From Pseudomonadota bacterium (GTDB taxonomy: Bacteria; Pseudomonadota; Gammaproteobacteria; Steroidobacterales; Steroidobacteraceae): a DNA stretch of 47,371 bases. Position 1 is the first letter of the stretch, and each line of letters starts with the position of its first letter. Both the position numbers and the translations under genes were made by a program. A model generated the notes under the pieces. That model ran no database searches and was not told the origin of the DNA. It saw nothing but the letters and a program-made list of their open reading frames with translations. The stretch lies in assembly GCA_021790795.1 (NCBI GenBank), contig JAJYFU010000012.1, positions 1-47,371 of the forward strand, in the 5' to 3' direction. Below, one piece after another: positions 37,817 to 47,371 of the stretch.

Positions 37817-39244
37817 GTGAGCCCGGGGAATGCGCCGACCCGGCACACCGGGGTGCTCGGGCGCTGGTGGAATGCGCTCGAGATCTACCGGCAGCGCAGC
37901 GTGGTAACGATGCTGTTCCTCGGTTTCTCGAGCGGACTGCCGTTCCTGCTGGTGTTCTCGACGCTGTCGATGTGGCTGCGCCAGGCGGGGATAGAGCTTT
38001 CGACGATCGGCATGATCTCGTGGGTGGGCTTCGCCTATTCCTTCGAATTCGTGTTCTCGCCGTTCGTCGACCGGTGGGAGCTGCCGCTGCTGCACCGGCT
38101 GCTGGGGCGGCGGCGCTCGTGGATGCTGTTGGCGCAGATTGGCATCGCGATCGGTCTCGCACGACTCGCCACGGCCAATCCGTCCACCAGCGTCGCCTCG
38201 ATAGCGATCGCGGCTTTGTTCGTGGCCTGCTGCTCGGCGACGCAGGACGTCGCGATGAACGCCTGGCGCATCGAGTCCGCCCCGAGCGAGATGCAAGGCC
38301 CCATGGTGGGGGCTTACGAAGTCGGCTACAACGTCGGGATGATCGCGGCCGCCGCCGGCGCCCTGTCGGTCGCCTCCGACTTCGGCTGGCATGTCAGCTA
38401 TGGCGTCATGGCGGCCCTGATGGCGGTCGGCATCGCCACCACCTTGTTGGCCAGGGAACCTCGAGCCGTCGTGACCCGCGAGGAGCAGCAGCGCGAGACG
38501 CGCGTCATCGAATGGCTGGAGCGCCGTGCCCACTGGCCCCGCTCGCTGCGCAAGATCGGCGAGTGGTTCATCGGCGCGGTCATCTGCCCGCTGACCGACT
38601 TCTTCGGCCGATACGGCCTGCGCTTCGCGCTTCCCTGCGTGGCGTTCATCGGACTGTACGAGATGAACGAATTCATCATGGGCGCGATGACCGGACCGTT
38701 TTACATCGCCCATCACTACAGCCTCGAGCAGATCGCGCTGGTGGTGAAGGTATACGGATTCTCCCTGTCGATCGCCGGGGTATTCATCGCCGGCGCACTG
38801 GTGGCGCGAATCGGCCTGGCACGCTCGCTCCTGATCGGCGGCGCGCTGGCGGTGCTCTCGAATCTGAGCTATTCGCTCCTCGCCACGACCCACGCCCCGA
38901 CGCTGCTCGGGCTCGGTTTCGCCAACGGGCTGGACAACCTCGCGCGCTCGGTCGAAGGCGTGGCGCTGATCGCGTTCATGTCCAGCCTCACCAGCTCGAA
39001 GTACACCGCCACCCAGTACGCGCTGTTCGCCTCGCTCTATGCCCTGCCCGGCAAGATCTCCGAGGGCGTTTCCGGTTTCGTGGTCCAGCGGATCGGCTAC
39101 CCCCACTTCTTCCTGCTCACCGCGAGCCTCGGCATTCCGGGGCTAGTGCTGCTCGCGTGGCTGTGGCACAGCGTGCCACGAGGAAACGCATCGAAGGCGC
39201 GCGACAATCGTGGCACGCCGGAACGCTGCGATGCCGCGGAGTGA
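37817..39244 (+). CDS. AmpG-like MFS transporter
   Basis: [58 protein letters not shown] at 37817 as probable start (ORF open to 37766). Confidence 0.85.
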   Translation: MSPGNAPTRHTGVLGRWWNALEIYRQRSVVTMLFLGFSSGLPFLLVFSTLSMWLRQAGIELSTIGMISWVGFAYSFEFVFSPFVDRWELPLLHRLLGRRRSWMLLAQIGIAIGLARLATANPSTSVASIAIAALFVACCSATQDVAMNAWRIESAPSEMQGPMVGAYEVGYNVGMIAAAAGALSVASDFGWHVSYGVMAALMAVGIATTLLAREPRAVVTREEQQRETRVIEWLERRAHWPRSLRKIGEWFIGAVICPLTDFFGRYGLRFALPCVAFIGLYEMNEFIMGAMTGPFYIAHHYSLEQIALVVKVYGFSLSIAGVFIAGALVARIGLARSLLIGGALAVLSNLSYSLLATTHAPTLLGLGFANGLDNLARSVEGVALIAFMSSLTSSKYTATQYALFASLYALPGKISEGVSGFVVQRIGYPHFFLLTASLGIPGLVLLAWLWHSVPRGNASKARDNRGTPERCDAAE

Positions 39245-39620
39245 AATCGATCTGGAGCGCGTCGTCTGCCGCCTCGCCGAACTCGAGGAGCACGGCGCGC
39301 GCGCATTCATCATCGGCGGCGGTGACTGGCCCTTGCGCGGGTTCGTGGTCAAATACGCGGGCGGCGTACGCGGTTACGTGAATCACTGCCCGCACGCGGG
39401 CCATCCGCTCGATCTGCTCCCGCATCGTTTCCTGACGCCCGACCGGACGCTCATCGTGTGCGCCTCGCACGGCGCGCTGTTCGAGCGAGACCTGGGACAG
39501 TGTGTCGCGGGGCCCTGCGCGGGCCGATCACTGCGGGCGATTCCGCTGCAGATCGTGCACGATCTGGTGCTCCTGGCGCCCGAAGCGGACGTCGCGGCGC
39601 TCGCAGCCACGAGCCCTTGA
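39231..39620 (+). CDS. Rieske [2Fe-2S] domain protein
   Basis: VNHCPHAGHPLDLLPHRFLTPDRTLIVCASHGALFERDLGQCVAGPC (CxH...CxxH). Confidence 0.88.
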   Translation: MPRSEIDLERVVCRLAELEEHGARAFIIGGGDWPLRGFVVKYAGGVRGYVNHCPHAGHPLDLLPHRFLTPDRTLIVCASHGALFERDLGQCVAGPCAGRSLRAIPLQIVHDLVLLAPEADVAALAATSP

Positions 39621-39623
39621 GGC

Positions 39624-39938
39624 CTATTCGAAGAGGTCGAGTCCCTCCAGGTTGCTCGCGCGCAGCGTCACATCGTCCCCGGGCGATTCACCGCCTTGGG
39701 TCTGATCCTCGTCGGCCTCCACATCGACCGAGCCGCTCCAGTCCTCCGGCAGCTCCGCGGCTTCGATCAGGCCATCGTCCCATTGAGCCTCCCAGTCCTC
39801 CCGATCGATCTCCCCGACCGTGCCGTCGAAGTACTGGATATCGACGGTGGCGTCGGAGTCATCGATCGCGACGACTTCGAAAAGCTCGCCGCCGCTCAAG
39901 CGGTACCAGTCGCCGATTCTCGGTTGCGGTGCGACCAT
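39624..39938 (-). CDS. Small acidic protein, DUF6763-like
   Basis: PRIGDWYRLSGGELFEVVAIDDSDATVDIQYFDGTVGEIDREDWEAQ. Confidence 0.6.
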   Translation of the reverse strand: MVAPQPRIGDWYRLSGGELFEVVAIDDSDATVDIQYFDGTVGEIDREDWEAQWDDGLIEAAELPEDWSGSVDVEADEDQTQGGESPGDDVTLRASNLEGLDLFE

Positions 39939-40059
39939 GGCCTGACCTCACCGGCGCGCCGCCCCCTGGCGCCCCGGAACGACGGTCCCTGGATGAGACC
40001 GTTGAGCCCGCCCGGACGGCCGCAGAGCTGTTATCCTGCATTCGCCGGGCGAAGGGCGG

Positions 40060-40755
40060 ATGCCCATGGTGCGCCTCGCACGCGCCCCTTTCAAGAACGG
40101 GAAAAACCGCAGTCCGCCGCCGATGCTCGAGCAGCCGCTGAAATTCTTCGTGGTTTTTCTCGCGGTCGTGGAGCCGATCTCGCTGCTGCCGATCTTCAGC
40201 GGGCTGACCCAGGGCGCCACCCGGGAATACCGACACCGGATGGCGGTGAAGGCGACGGTGGTGGCGGCACTGATCCTGGCCCTTTTCGCCCTCGTCGGCG
40301 CGCCCTTCCTCGCATTGATGGGCATCAGCCTGGGGGCGTTCCGCATCTTCGGCGGAATACTGCTGTTCCTGCTGGCGCTGGAGATGGTTTTCGCGCGCGA
40401 GTCGGGTAGCAGGACCTCGAGCGACGAGCAGGCCGAGAGCCAGCGCCGCGCCGATATCTCGGTGGTGCCGCTCGCCTTCCCCTTCATTTCCGGTCCGGGC
40501 GCCCTCGCCACGGTCCTGCTGTGGTTCGGGCCGGTGCATCTACTGGACCAGCCGCTGCTATTCCTCGGTCTGTTCGTGGTGGTGGTCGTGGTTCTCGCCA
40601 TATCCCTGGTGATCATGTGGCTGGCCGAGCCCCTGATGCGCATCATCGGGGTGACCGGGGTAAACGTGGCCGGACGGCTCTTCGGCATCGTGCTCGGCGC
40701 CCTGGCGGTTCAATTCGTGGTCGACGGGTTGCGTTCCGCCTTCCTGCACGGGTAG
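40060..40755 (+). CDS. MarC family integral membrane protein (second copy)
   Basis: FFVVFLAVVEPISLLPIFSGLTQGATREYRHRMAVKATVVAAL, LAFPFISGPGALATVLL; start 40060 or 40123. Confidence 0.88.
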   Translation: MPMVRLARAPFKNGKNRSPPPMLEQPLKFFVVFLAVVEPISLLPIFSGLTQGATREYRHRMAVKATVVAALILALFALVGAPFLALMGISLGAFRIFGGILLFLLALEMVFARESGSRTSSDEQAESQRRADISVVPLAFPFISGPGALATVLLWFGPVHLLDQPLLFLGLFVVVVVVLAISLVIMWLAEPLMRIIGVTGVNVAGRLFGIVLGALAVQFVVDGLRSAFLHG

Positions 40756-40871
40756 TCCGGCAGCGGCGCAGGTCCGCCAGGATGTTCCGGCCCGGCGCTT
40801 CACCGCCCGGGAGGCCCATTGGATCCGCCTGGGTTCACGCTTGAGCACGGAGCCGCTCACCGGGTGCGCCA

Positions 40872-41600
40872 CTAGATCCGTCTAAAGGTCAGATCCCATA
40901 CGCGGTGTCCCAGGCGTTCTCCGCGGCGCTCGAAGCGCGTCTGCGGACGTTCGGGGGGGCGTGGCACAAAACCTCCCTGCGGCGCCACATTGCGCAGGAG
41001 CGGCTCCGCGGTGAGCACCGCGAGCATCTCTTCGGCATAGGGACCCCAGTCCGTGGCCAGATGCAGGGTACCGCCACGGCTCAGATGAGCCGCGAGCACG
41101 CTCACGAACGGCCCTTGGATCAACCGTCGCTTGTGATGGCGCTTCTTCGGCCAGGGATCCGGGAAAAGCACCAGGATCTCCTCCAGGCAGGCCGGCGGCA
41201 GGTGCTGCTCGAGCACCTCGACGGTATCGCGACAGATCACCCGCACATTCTTCAGGCCGAGCGCCGCCAGACCGAGGAGCAGCCTCCCGACCCCGGGCCG
41301 ATGCACCTCGATGCCGAGATAATCGCGCTCGGGATGAAGGGCCGCGAGCGCAAGCAGATTCTCGCCATTGCCGAAGCCGATCTCGACACTGCGCAGGGCG
41401 GTACGCCCGAAGAGCGCGTCGAGGTCCAGCATCCCGGCCGGCTCGATGCCGTAGCTCGGCCAAAGGTTCAGGAGCGCTCGCTCCTGGGCCGTGGTGATGC
41501 GCCCGGCGCGCGTGACGAAGGAGCGGACCGAGCGAGGATGCTCGCCGGCGCTCGCGCACTGCGATCCTAGCTGACGGTGGGTAGACCGAGGGCCTTCCAT
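40872..41600 (-). CDS. trmB: tRNA (guanine-N7-)-methyltransferase
   Basis: SVEIGFGNGENLLALAALHPERDYLGIEVHRPGVGRLL, FPDPWPKKRHHKRRLIQ; ATG 41600 overlaps the upstream gene's 3' end. Confidence 0.93.
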   Translation of the reverse strand: MEGPRSTHRQLGSQCASAGEHPRSVRSFVTRAGRITTAQERALLNLWPSYGIEPAGMLDLDALFGRTALRSVEIGFGNGENLLALAALHPERDYLGIEVHRPGVGRLLLGLAALGLKNVRVICRDTVEVLEQHLPPACLEEILVLFPDPWPKKRHHKRRLIQGPFVSVLAAHLSRGGTLHLATDWGPYAEEMLAVLTAEPLLRNVAPQGGFVPRPPERPQTRFERRGERLGHRVWDLTFRRI

Positions 41601-41896
41601 GCGGCGATGCCTCCGGCCATGTGCGCGGCCGACTGGCCGCTCGCCTTGCGCAAGCGCGCGGCGGTCAAGGATCTGCCGCCCGCCGCGCAATGAAACACCA
41701 CCGCCCGCTGTCCGTCGACCGGCAAAAATGCGGCGTCGAATGTCGAGAGTGGATATAACAACGCGCCGGGGATGCGCTCGGTGCCGTACTCGGCGGGCTC
41801 GCGCACGTCGATCAACAGGATCCGGCCCTCTTGGAGCAGGCTCTGCACGTCCTGGGGGCCATACTCGATGACCCCATCTGTGGTGACTCGGTTCAT
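41567..41896 (-). CDS. Rhodanese-like domain protein
   Basis: LLIDVREPAEYGTERIPGALLYPLSTF..VVFHCAAGGRSLTAARLR (active-site Cys loop CAAGGRS). Confidence 0.92.
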   Translation of the reverse strand: MNRVTTDGVIEYGPQDVQSLLQEGRILLIDVREPAEYGTERIPGALLYPLSTFDAAFLPVDGQRAVVFHCAAGGRSLTAARLRKASGQSAAHMAGGIAAWKALGLPTVS

Positions 41897-41906
41897 ATGG
41901 GGGATT

Positions 41907-43286
41907 TTAGCTGGTCCGCGCGTCCGGGTCTCGGCCAATCGGCACCGCGAGGCGCGCGCGCACGAGCCGATCGGCGAGCGCGTAATCGATGCCGCCATCG
42001 GCGGTTCGGGCGCGGTCCAACTGCTCGATGATCGATGCCTGGATTGCGCCGCGTCGCTGCGCGTCACGGTAGGAAATCTCCGGATGGAACATCACCATCG
42101 AGTAGCGCGGGATGAACCGCTCGGGGAAGCGCCGCTCGAGCTCGAACGCCAGACGCTTGCGACGTTGAAAATCCGCTTCCCGGACGCTGGCGCGCATCTC
42201 CTCATAGTTCTCGAGCGCCATGCGGGCGATCGCCGCCGCGCTTGGCCGGCGCAGGCGCTCGAATTCGGCATACACCGCCGCCCACTCCCCGCCGCGCTCG
42301 AGCAGCGTGTCGAGCACGGCGCAGTCCTCGAACGCGGCATTCATTCCCTGGCCGTGGAACGGGACGATGGCATGGGCCGCATCGCCCAGCAGCAAGGCCC
42401 GGCCCTCGAAGTGCCAGCCGCGCACGTACACGGTGCCGAGCTCGCCCCGCGGGTTGTGGCGGAAGTCCTCGATCAGCGCCGCGTGATACGGCTCCAAGTC
42501 GGGAAACTGCGCGCTGAAGAATGCGCGCAGCGCCAGATCATCGGACAGCGCCGCGAAGCTCGGCTCGCCGGTGCGCGGCAGAAACAGCGTCAGGGTGAAC
42601 GTGCCGTCCGGATTCGGCAAGCCGATCAGCATGAATCCGCCGCGCGGCCAGATATGCAGCACATCGGGCTCGAGCGCATGAGATCCGGCGAGCGCCGGCA
42701 GGGTCATCTCCTTGTAGTCGTGATCGAGCGGCGCGGCGCGCACCGCGCAGGCGCCGGCCGCCACCAGACTCGCGCGCACCGCCGAGCCCGCACCATCGGC
42801 CGCGATGGCCGTCTCGCACTCGAGCTCGAATGTCAGACCGGATCGCTCCTCGACGCACTGCACCGCGCGCGACTCGGGAGCAAGGCCGAGGCAGCGATGC
42901 TCGAAGCGCAGCGTCACGCCGGCGCGCTCGGCCACAGTCACGAGCACACGGTTGAGCGCCGCGCGTTCAACCGAATAGTTGATTTCCTCCGGCCGCTGGC
43001 CGTACGGCTGCAGACTGCCGGATCCGGACCGCGGATGAACTCTTCGGGCGCGCATCGGCATCAGCAGCGGCTTCACATCGGTGAACACTCCGGCGCGCTC
43101 GAGCGGCCGGATTCCGCGTGCCGAAAGGGCGAGATTGATCGAGCGGCCGGCTTGCGCAACGTCTCGTCGGGGGTCGGCTCGACGCTCGATCAGCGTCACC
43201 GCGAACCCCCGCCGGGCCAGCAGCAGCGCCATCAGCGGCCCCCCGAGACCGGCGCCGACGACCGCGACGTGACGCCCGCGCGACAT
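41907..43286 (-). CDS. kmo: Kynurenine 3-monooxygenase
   Basis: FAD-binding VAVVGAGLGGPLMALLLARRGFAVTLIERRADPR, AGRSINLALSARGIRPLERAG, LLLGDAAHAIVPFHGQGMNAAFEDC. Confidence 0.95.
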   Translation of the reverse strand: MSRGRHVAVVGAGLGGPLMALLLARRGFAVTLIERRADPRRDVAQAGRSINLALSARGIRPLERAGVFTDVKPLLMPMRARRVHPRSGSGSLQPYGQRPEEINYSVERAALNRVLVTVAERAGVTLRFEHRCLGLAPESRAVQCVEERSGLTFELECETAIAADGAGSAVRASLVAAGACAVRAAPLDHDYKEMTLPALAGSHALEPDVLHIWPRGGFMLIGLPNPDGTFTLTLFLPRTGEPSFAALSDDLALRAFFSAQFPDLEPYHAALIEDFRHNPRGELGTVYVRGWHFEGRALLLGDAAHAIVPFHGQGMNAAFEDCAVLDTLLERGGEWAAVYAEFERLRRPSAAAIARMALENYEEMRASVREADFQRRKRLAFELERRFPERFIPRYSMVMFHPEISYRDAQRRGAIQASIIEQLDRARTADGGIDYALADRLVRARLAVPIGRDPDARTS

Positions 43287-43288
43287 GC

Positions 43289-44557
43289 TCAGGCTGCTCG
43301 CAGTGCCGCCTGGAGACCCTCGACGAAGTCGAAGACGTCCACAAAACCATTATAAAGCGGCGCAGCGGCGACCCGAATGACATCCGGCGCCCTCCAGTCA
43401 CACACCACGCCGCGCGCGCGCACCCAGTCGAAGACCCGACGCGCGCGAGCCGGGTCCCGACTGACACGCAGCGACAGCTGGGCGCCGCGCGCGTCATGCT
43501 CGCGCGGAGTGATCACGCGCACCTGGGGCGTGCGCTGCGCGCTGAGCTGCTCGAAGAACGCGCTGAGCGCCACCGACTTCTCTCGCAGCCGCTGCACGCC
43601 GGCCTCCTGAAACAGCGCCAGCGAAGCCACGAGCGGTGCGGCCGCGAGTATCGATTGATTGCTCAGCTGAAAGCCGGCCGCGCCGGCGGCGGCGCGAAAA
43701 TCACGCGGCATGTCGAAGCGGCTCGTGAGCTCGTGCCCCCACCAGCCGGCGAGCCGCGGCCGCGCCGCATGAAAATGCCGGCGGTGGACGAAGCACCCGC
43801 CGAGCGCGCCGGGTCCGGCGTTGAGATACTTATAGCTGCACCAGACGGCAAAATCAGCCGAGCTGTCCCGCAGCGGGAACGGCATGTTGCCGACCGAATG
43901 GGCCAAGTCGAAACCGACGAGCGCGCCGGCGGCGTGCGCGGCGCGCGCGATGCGCGCCAGGTCGAACGCTTGTCCCGTCAGGTACTGCACTCCGGGCCAC
44001 AGAACCAACGCGATCTGCTCGCCGCAACGGTCCAGAACGGCTTCCAGATCCTCCTCGCGAATCAATTCCTCCCCGGCCCGCGGGGCGAGCTCGAGCAGGT
44101 CCTCCCGCGGATCGCATCCGTGCCATTGCAGTTGTGACACCACCGCGTAGCGGTCCGACGGGAAAGCGCCGGCCTCGATCAGAATTCGGCGCCGCGCGCG
44201 CTCCGGCCGATAGAAGCTGGCAAGCATCAATTGCAGGTTGACCGTGAGCGAGTTCATCACCGCGACTTCGTCGGTGCGGCAACCGAGCAATTCGGCCAGC
44301 GGCGTCGCGAGCGCATCGTGGTAGCTGATCCAGGGGCGCCGCGCGTCTTCATGGCCGAGCACGCCCAGACGCTCCCAATCCTCGAGGTCCTCGGCGACCG
44401 TCTGGCGCGCAGCGAGCGGCATCGGTCCCAACGAGTGGCCACAGAGGTAGGTGCAGCGTCCGCCTTGCGCCATGCGCGGCATGGCGAAGCGCTGCCGCAG
44501 CAGCGCCAAGGGGTCCGCAGCATCTCTTTCGAGGGCGCTCTCTCGCATCAGCGCCAT
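43289..44557 (-). CDS. kynU: Kynureninase
   Basis: YLCGHSLGPMP, VAVMNSLTVNLQLMLASFYRP, VGFDLAHSVGNMPFPL, AVWCSYKYLNAGPGALGGCFVH (PLP-Lys). Confidence 0.96.
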   Translation of the reverse strand: MALMRESALERDAADPLALLRQRFAMPRMAQGGRCTYLCGHSLGPMPLAARQTVAEDLEDWERLGVLGHEDARRPWISYHDALATPLAELLGCRTDEVAVMNSLTVNLQLMLASFYRPERARRRILIEAGAFPSDRYAVVSQLQWHGCDPREDLLELAPRAGEELIREEDLEAVLDRCGEQIALVLWPGVQYLTGQAFDLARIARAAHAAGALVGFDLAHSVGNMPFPLRDSSADFAVWCSYKYLNAGPGALGGCFVHRRHFHAARPRLAGWWGHELTSRFDMPRDFRAAAGAAGFQLSNQSILAAAPLVASLALFQEAGVQRLREKSVALSAFFEQLSAQRTPQVRVITPREHDARGAQLSLRVSRDPARARRVFDWVRARGVVCDWRAPDVIRVAAAPLYNGFVDVFDFVEGLQAALRAA

Positions 44558-44592
44558 GATTCGGTCACGAGGGTCACACCGTCGGCGGGAAT

Positions 44593-46248
44593 CTAAAAAG
44601 CCACCTCGGTCACGCTATCGGCCGCGGCCGCAGCGCGGCGCCCGTGGTGAGCAGGCGGCGGCCTCAGCAAAAGCACCACAGGCAGGATCATGATGACGAA
44701 TATCATCAGCGCCCAGAATACGTCGTCGAACGACATCATCAATGCCTGACGCTGCATCCACGCATAGATCTGACCTACAGCCATGTGCGCGGCGGCTTCG
44801 GGCGCGGCGCCGCGACTCACGAACGTCCGGGTGAGTACGTGCACGGCATGCAGGTACGGCGCATTGAGCGGCTGCAGGCGACTCACCAGGCGTTCCTGGT
44901 GAAATTGCTCGCGACGCGCAAACAACGCCTGCACCATGCCGATGCCGATGCTGCCGCCGAGGTTGCGCGCCACATTGATGATTGCAGTCGCATTTCCCGT
45001 GCGCTGCGGCGGTACGCCGATGTAGGCGGCGCTCATCAACGGCACGAACAGGAACGGTATCGCGCCCGATTGCCAGGTGCGAGCGATCGCGATGCTGGCA
45101 AAAGTCTCATCGACCGTGAAATGCGCCATCATCCACAGGGAAACGGCGATGACGGGCAGCGCAATTCCCATCAGAACGCGCGGCTGCACGCGCCCGGTGA
45201 GCACGCCGGCGAGCGGCATGGTGACGATGGTGATCATGCCACCGAACGTCAGCACCAGACCGGCGTCCGTTGCGGTATAGCCGTATACCTCTTGAACCAG
45301 CTGCGGCACGAACTGGGTCGTGCCGAACAGAATGACCCCAATCACCATGACGATGAGCGAGCCCGCCGCGAAGTTGCGATTCTTGAACAGATGCATGTCC
45401 AGCAGCGGCCTTGCAGTCCACAGCTCCCAGATCACGAAACCCACGATGCAGACGGCGGCGATCAGGGCCGCAATGCGGATCAGCGGGCTGCCGAACCAAT
45501 CGTCCTGAACTCCGCGATCGGTCATGATCTCGAGAGAGGCCAGACCCAGCGCAATGAGCAGAGCGCCCGGAAAGTCGAAATGAATGCCGCGGCGCCAACG
45601 CGCGAGCCGCTCCTTCACGAGCAGCGGCGGCTCGTCCACGAAAGCGCTGACCAGGCTGAGCGACAGGACGCCGATCGGCACGTTGATGAGAAAGATCCAG
45701 TGCCAGGAGAATCGGTCGGTGATCACGCCCCCGAGCAGCGGGCCGAGCATCGGCGCTAGGATCACGGTGAAGCCGTAGACCGCCATCGCCTTGCCCCGGG
45801 AGGCGGGTGGAAATGAGTCGACCAGCATCGCCTGCGTGTTCGGCTGCAAGCCGCCGCCGCCGAGTCCCTGCGCGACGCGCGACACGATCAGCATGGTGAA
45901 CGACGAGGCGATTCCACAGCACAATGATGAAATCGTGAACAAGGCCACGCTGAACATGTAGTAGCGCTTACGTCCGAACACGTCGCTCAACCAACTGCTC
46001 ATGGGTATGACGACGGCGTTGGCCACCAGGTAGGTCGTCAGCACCCAGGTCGCCTGATCGTAGCTGACGGCCAGGGACCCTGCGATGTGCCCCAACGACA
46101 CGTTGGCGATCGCCGTGTCGAGGACCTCCATGAAAGCCGAGATCGATATGATCGTGGCGATCAGCCAGGGGCTGTGCCGTCCCGCGGCCGAGCGGTCCGG
46201 GGTCCAGCCGTGCGCGCCCTCGCCGCCCTGTGCGCTGGGCCCCGCCAT
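44593..46248 (-). CDS. emrB: DHA2-family MFS multidrug transporter (EmrB/QacA-type)
   Basis: 14-TM pattern; VLDTAIANVSLGHIAGSLAVSYDQATWVLTTYLVANAVVIPMSSWLSDVFGRKRYY, HWIFLINVPIGV. Confidence 0.93.
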   Translation of the reverse strand: MAGPSAQGGEGAHGWTPDRSAAGRHSPWLIATIISISAFMEVLDTAIANVSLGHIAGSLAVSYDQATWVLTTYLVANAVVIPMSSWLSDVFGRKRYYMFSVALFTISSLCCGIASSFTMLIVSRVAQGLGGGGLQPNTQAMLVDSFPPASRGKAMAVYGFTVILAPMLGPLLGGVITDRFSWHWIFLINVPIGVLSLSLVSAFVDEPPLLVKERLARWRRGIHFDFPGALLIALGLASLEIMTDRGVQDDWFGSPLIRIAALIAAVCIVGFVIWELWTARPLLDMHLFKNRNFAAGSLIVMVIGVILFGTTQFVPQLVQEVYGYTATDAGLVLTFGGMITIVTMPLAGVLTGRVQPRVLMGIALPVIAVSLWMMAHFTVDETFASIAIARTWQSGAIPFLFVPLMSAAYIGVPPQRTGNATAIINVARNLGGSIGIGMVQALFARREQFHQERLVSRLQPLNAPYLHAVHVLTRTFVSRGAAPEAAAHMAVGQIYAWMQRQALMMSFDDVFWALMIFVIMILPVVLLLRPPPAHHGRRAAAAADSVTEVAF

Positions 46249-46249
46249 G

Positions 46250-47371
46250 TCAGTTGATCCTGATCTCGGGCTCGACCGACATGCCGGGACCGAGCACACA
46301 GCCGGACGGCAGTGCGTCGAAAGTGATCCGAACCGGCACGCGCTGCACGACCTTCACGTAATTCCCGGTGGCGTTCTGCGGCGGCAGGAGATCGAACGCC
46401 ACGCCCGATCCGCGCTGAATCGACTGCACCTTGCCATGAACGGTGGCGTTCGGACACGCGTCGATGTGGATGCTCGCGCGCTGACCGGGGTGGATGAGGT
46501 ACAGGTCGGTCTCTTTGAGGTTTGCAGTCACCCACATCGTGAGCGGAACGAGCGCCATCAGCTCCTGTCCGGGACTGACATAGTTGCCGATGGCCACTAA
46601 TTTCTTCGTTACGTGGCCGGCTTCGGCGGCCCTGACGGTGGTGTAGCTCAGGTCGAGGCGCGCGGCCGCGACCTGCGCGCGGGCGCTCGCCACGCGGGCC
46701 CTGGCACCCGCCACAGCCGCGTGCGCCGCCTCGAGCTGGGCTCGTGCGCCGACCACTTTCTGGCGCGCCGCGCGCAATTGAGCCTTGGCGCTGCGCGCAG
46801 CCGCCTCGACTTGGTCGAGCTGCGTGCGCGCCAGGGCCTCGATGTTGCGGCGGCGCAGAAAGAGATAGCGGTGCAGGTTCGCGAGCGCGTTCACCGTCTG
46901 GGCTTGTGTGCTGATGTATGCCGCTCGGGCCTGCTCGACCGCCGCACGCGCAACTGAGACGTTTGCCTGCGCCTGGCCCAGACCGGTCCGCGCCAGTTGC
47001 TCGGCCGCCAACGACTGGCGCAGCGCCACCCGGAAGGGAGCCGGATCGATCTGTGCCAGAACCTGGCCCGCGGCGACTTTCTCGTTGTCCACGACCGGCA
47101 CCGCGATCACCTGCCCGGACACACGGGGCGAAACCGCAGCGATTCGAGTGTCGATGAACGCATCGTCGGTACCGACGAACTGGCTCTCGTACTTCCAGAT
47201 CAGCACGCCAGCGATGATTCCCACGAGAATGACGCCGGCAGCCACGATCTTGAGCACCATCTGCCGGCGCAGTGCGCCCTGCGGCGCCTGCCGGTCGGCG
47301 CCGCTCTGGGGTGCCGGGGTGCCGCTGACATCGCTGTGGATTGGGGTCTCTGGCCGGCGGTCGCCGGCACT
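46250..47371 (-). CDS. emrA: EmrA/HlyD-family membrane fusion protein (5' end outside window)
   Basis: ESQFVGTDDAFIDTRIAAVSPRVSGQVIAVPVVDNEKVAAGQVLAQIDP; the frame stays open upstream of Met 47260 to the window edge. Confidence 0.92.
   Translation of the reverse strand, partial: SAGDRRPETPIHSDVSGTPAPQSGADRQAPQGALRRQMVLKIVAAGVILVGIIAGVLIWKYESQFVGTDDAFIDTRIAAVSPRVSGQVIAVPVVDNEKVAAGQVLAQIDPAPFRVALRQSLAAEQLARTGLGQAQANVSVARAAVEQARAAYISTQAQTVNALANLHRYLFLRRRNIEALARTQLDQVEAAARSAKAQLRAARQKVVGARAQLEAAHAAVAGARARVASARAQVAAARLDLSYTTVRAAEAGHVTKKLVAIGNYVSPGQELMALVPLTMWVTANLKETDLYLIHPGQRASIHIDACPNATVHGKVQSIQRGSGVAFDLLPPQNATGNYVKVVQRVPVRITFDALPSGCVLGPGMSVEPEIRIN

Noticed and set aside
37808-39106. 432-aa antisense ORF opposite the AmpG-like gene
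   Set aside because: GC-driven shadow ORF; the plus strand encodes a clear MFS protein.

Overview
High-GC proteobacterial chromosomal segment (probably gammaproteobacterial, inferred from gene content and order), dense with housekeeping operons. I see no transposon, prophage, rRNA or CRISPR array. In order: a split class II (B12-dependent) ribonucleotide reductase (nrdJb/nrdJa, minus strand) with an NrdR-box-like 18-bp palindrome upstream; Hsp20; a NAD(P)-binding epimerase; cca; a putative lipoprotein aminopeptidase; a MidA/NDUFAF7-type methyltransferase; a pteridine reductase facing folK-folB; tsaD divergent from the macromolecular-synthesis operon rpsU-yqeY-dnaG-rpoD; a CAU-anticodon tRNA; MarC; a BtuF-like protein without a signal peptide; DUF1697 and DUF962/Mpo1-like proteins. 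Next comes an ECF-sigma-led operon (sigma, membrane anti-sigma candidate, beta-repeat + RDD membrane protein, RND adaptor, RND permease, small lipoprotein). It is followed by a scar-like region with truncated TonB-like and Sel1-like ORFs and a 55-aa protein with an apparent internal deletion. The window ends with a MoxR/Bat (aerotolerance) operon, pyrE, an AmpG-like MFS gene, a Rieske protein, a second MarC, trmB, a rhodanese, kmo-kynU and emrBA. The best candidates for follow-up are the sigma/anti-sigma/bactofilin-like-RDD/RND operon, the absence of any canonical start codon for the conserved DnaG N-terminus, and the scar region at 28.2-29.8 kb. Family names are from memory of protein motifs; no database search was run.
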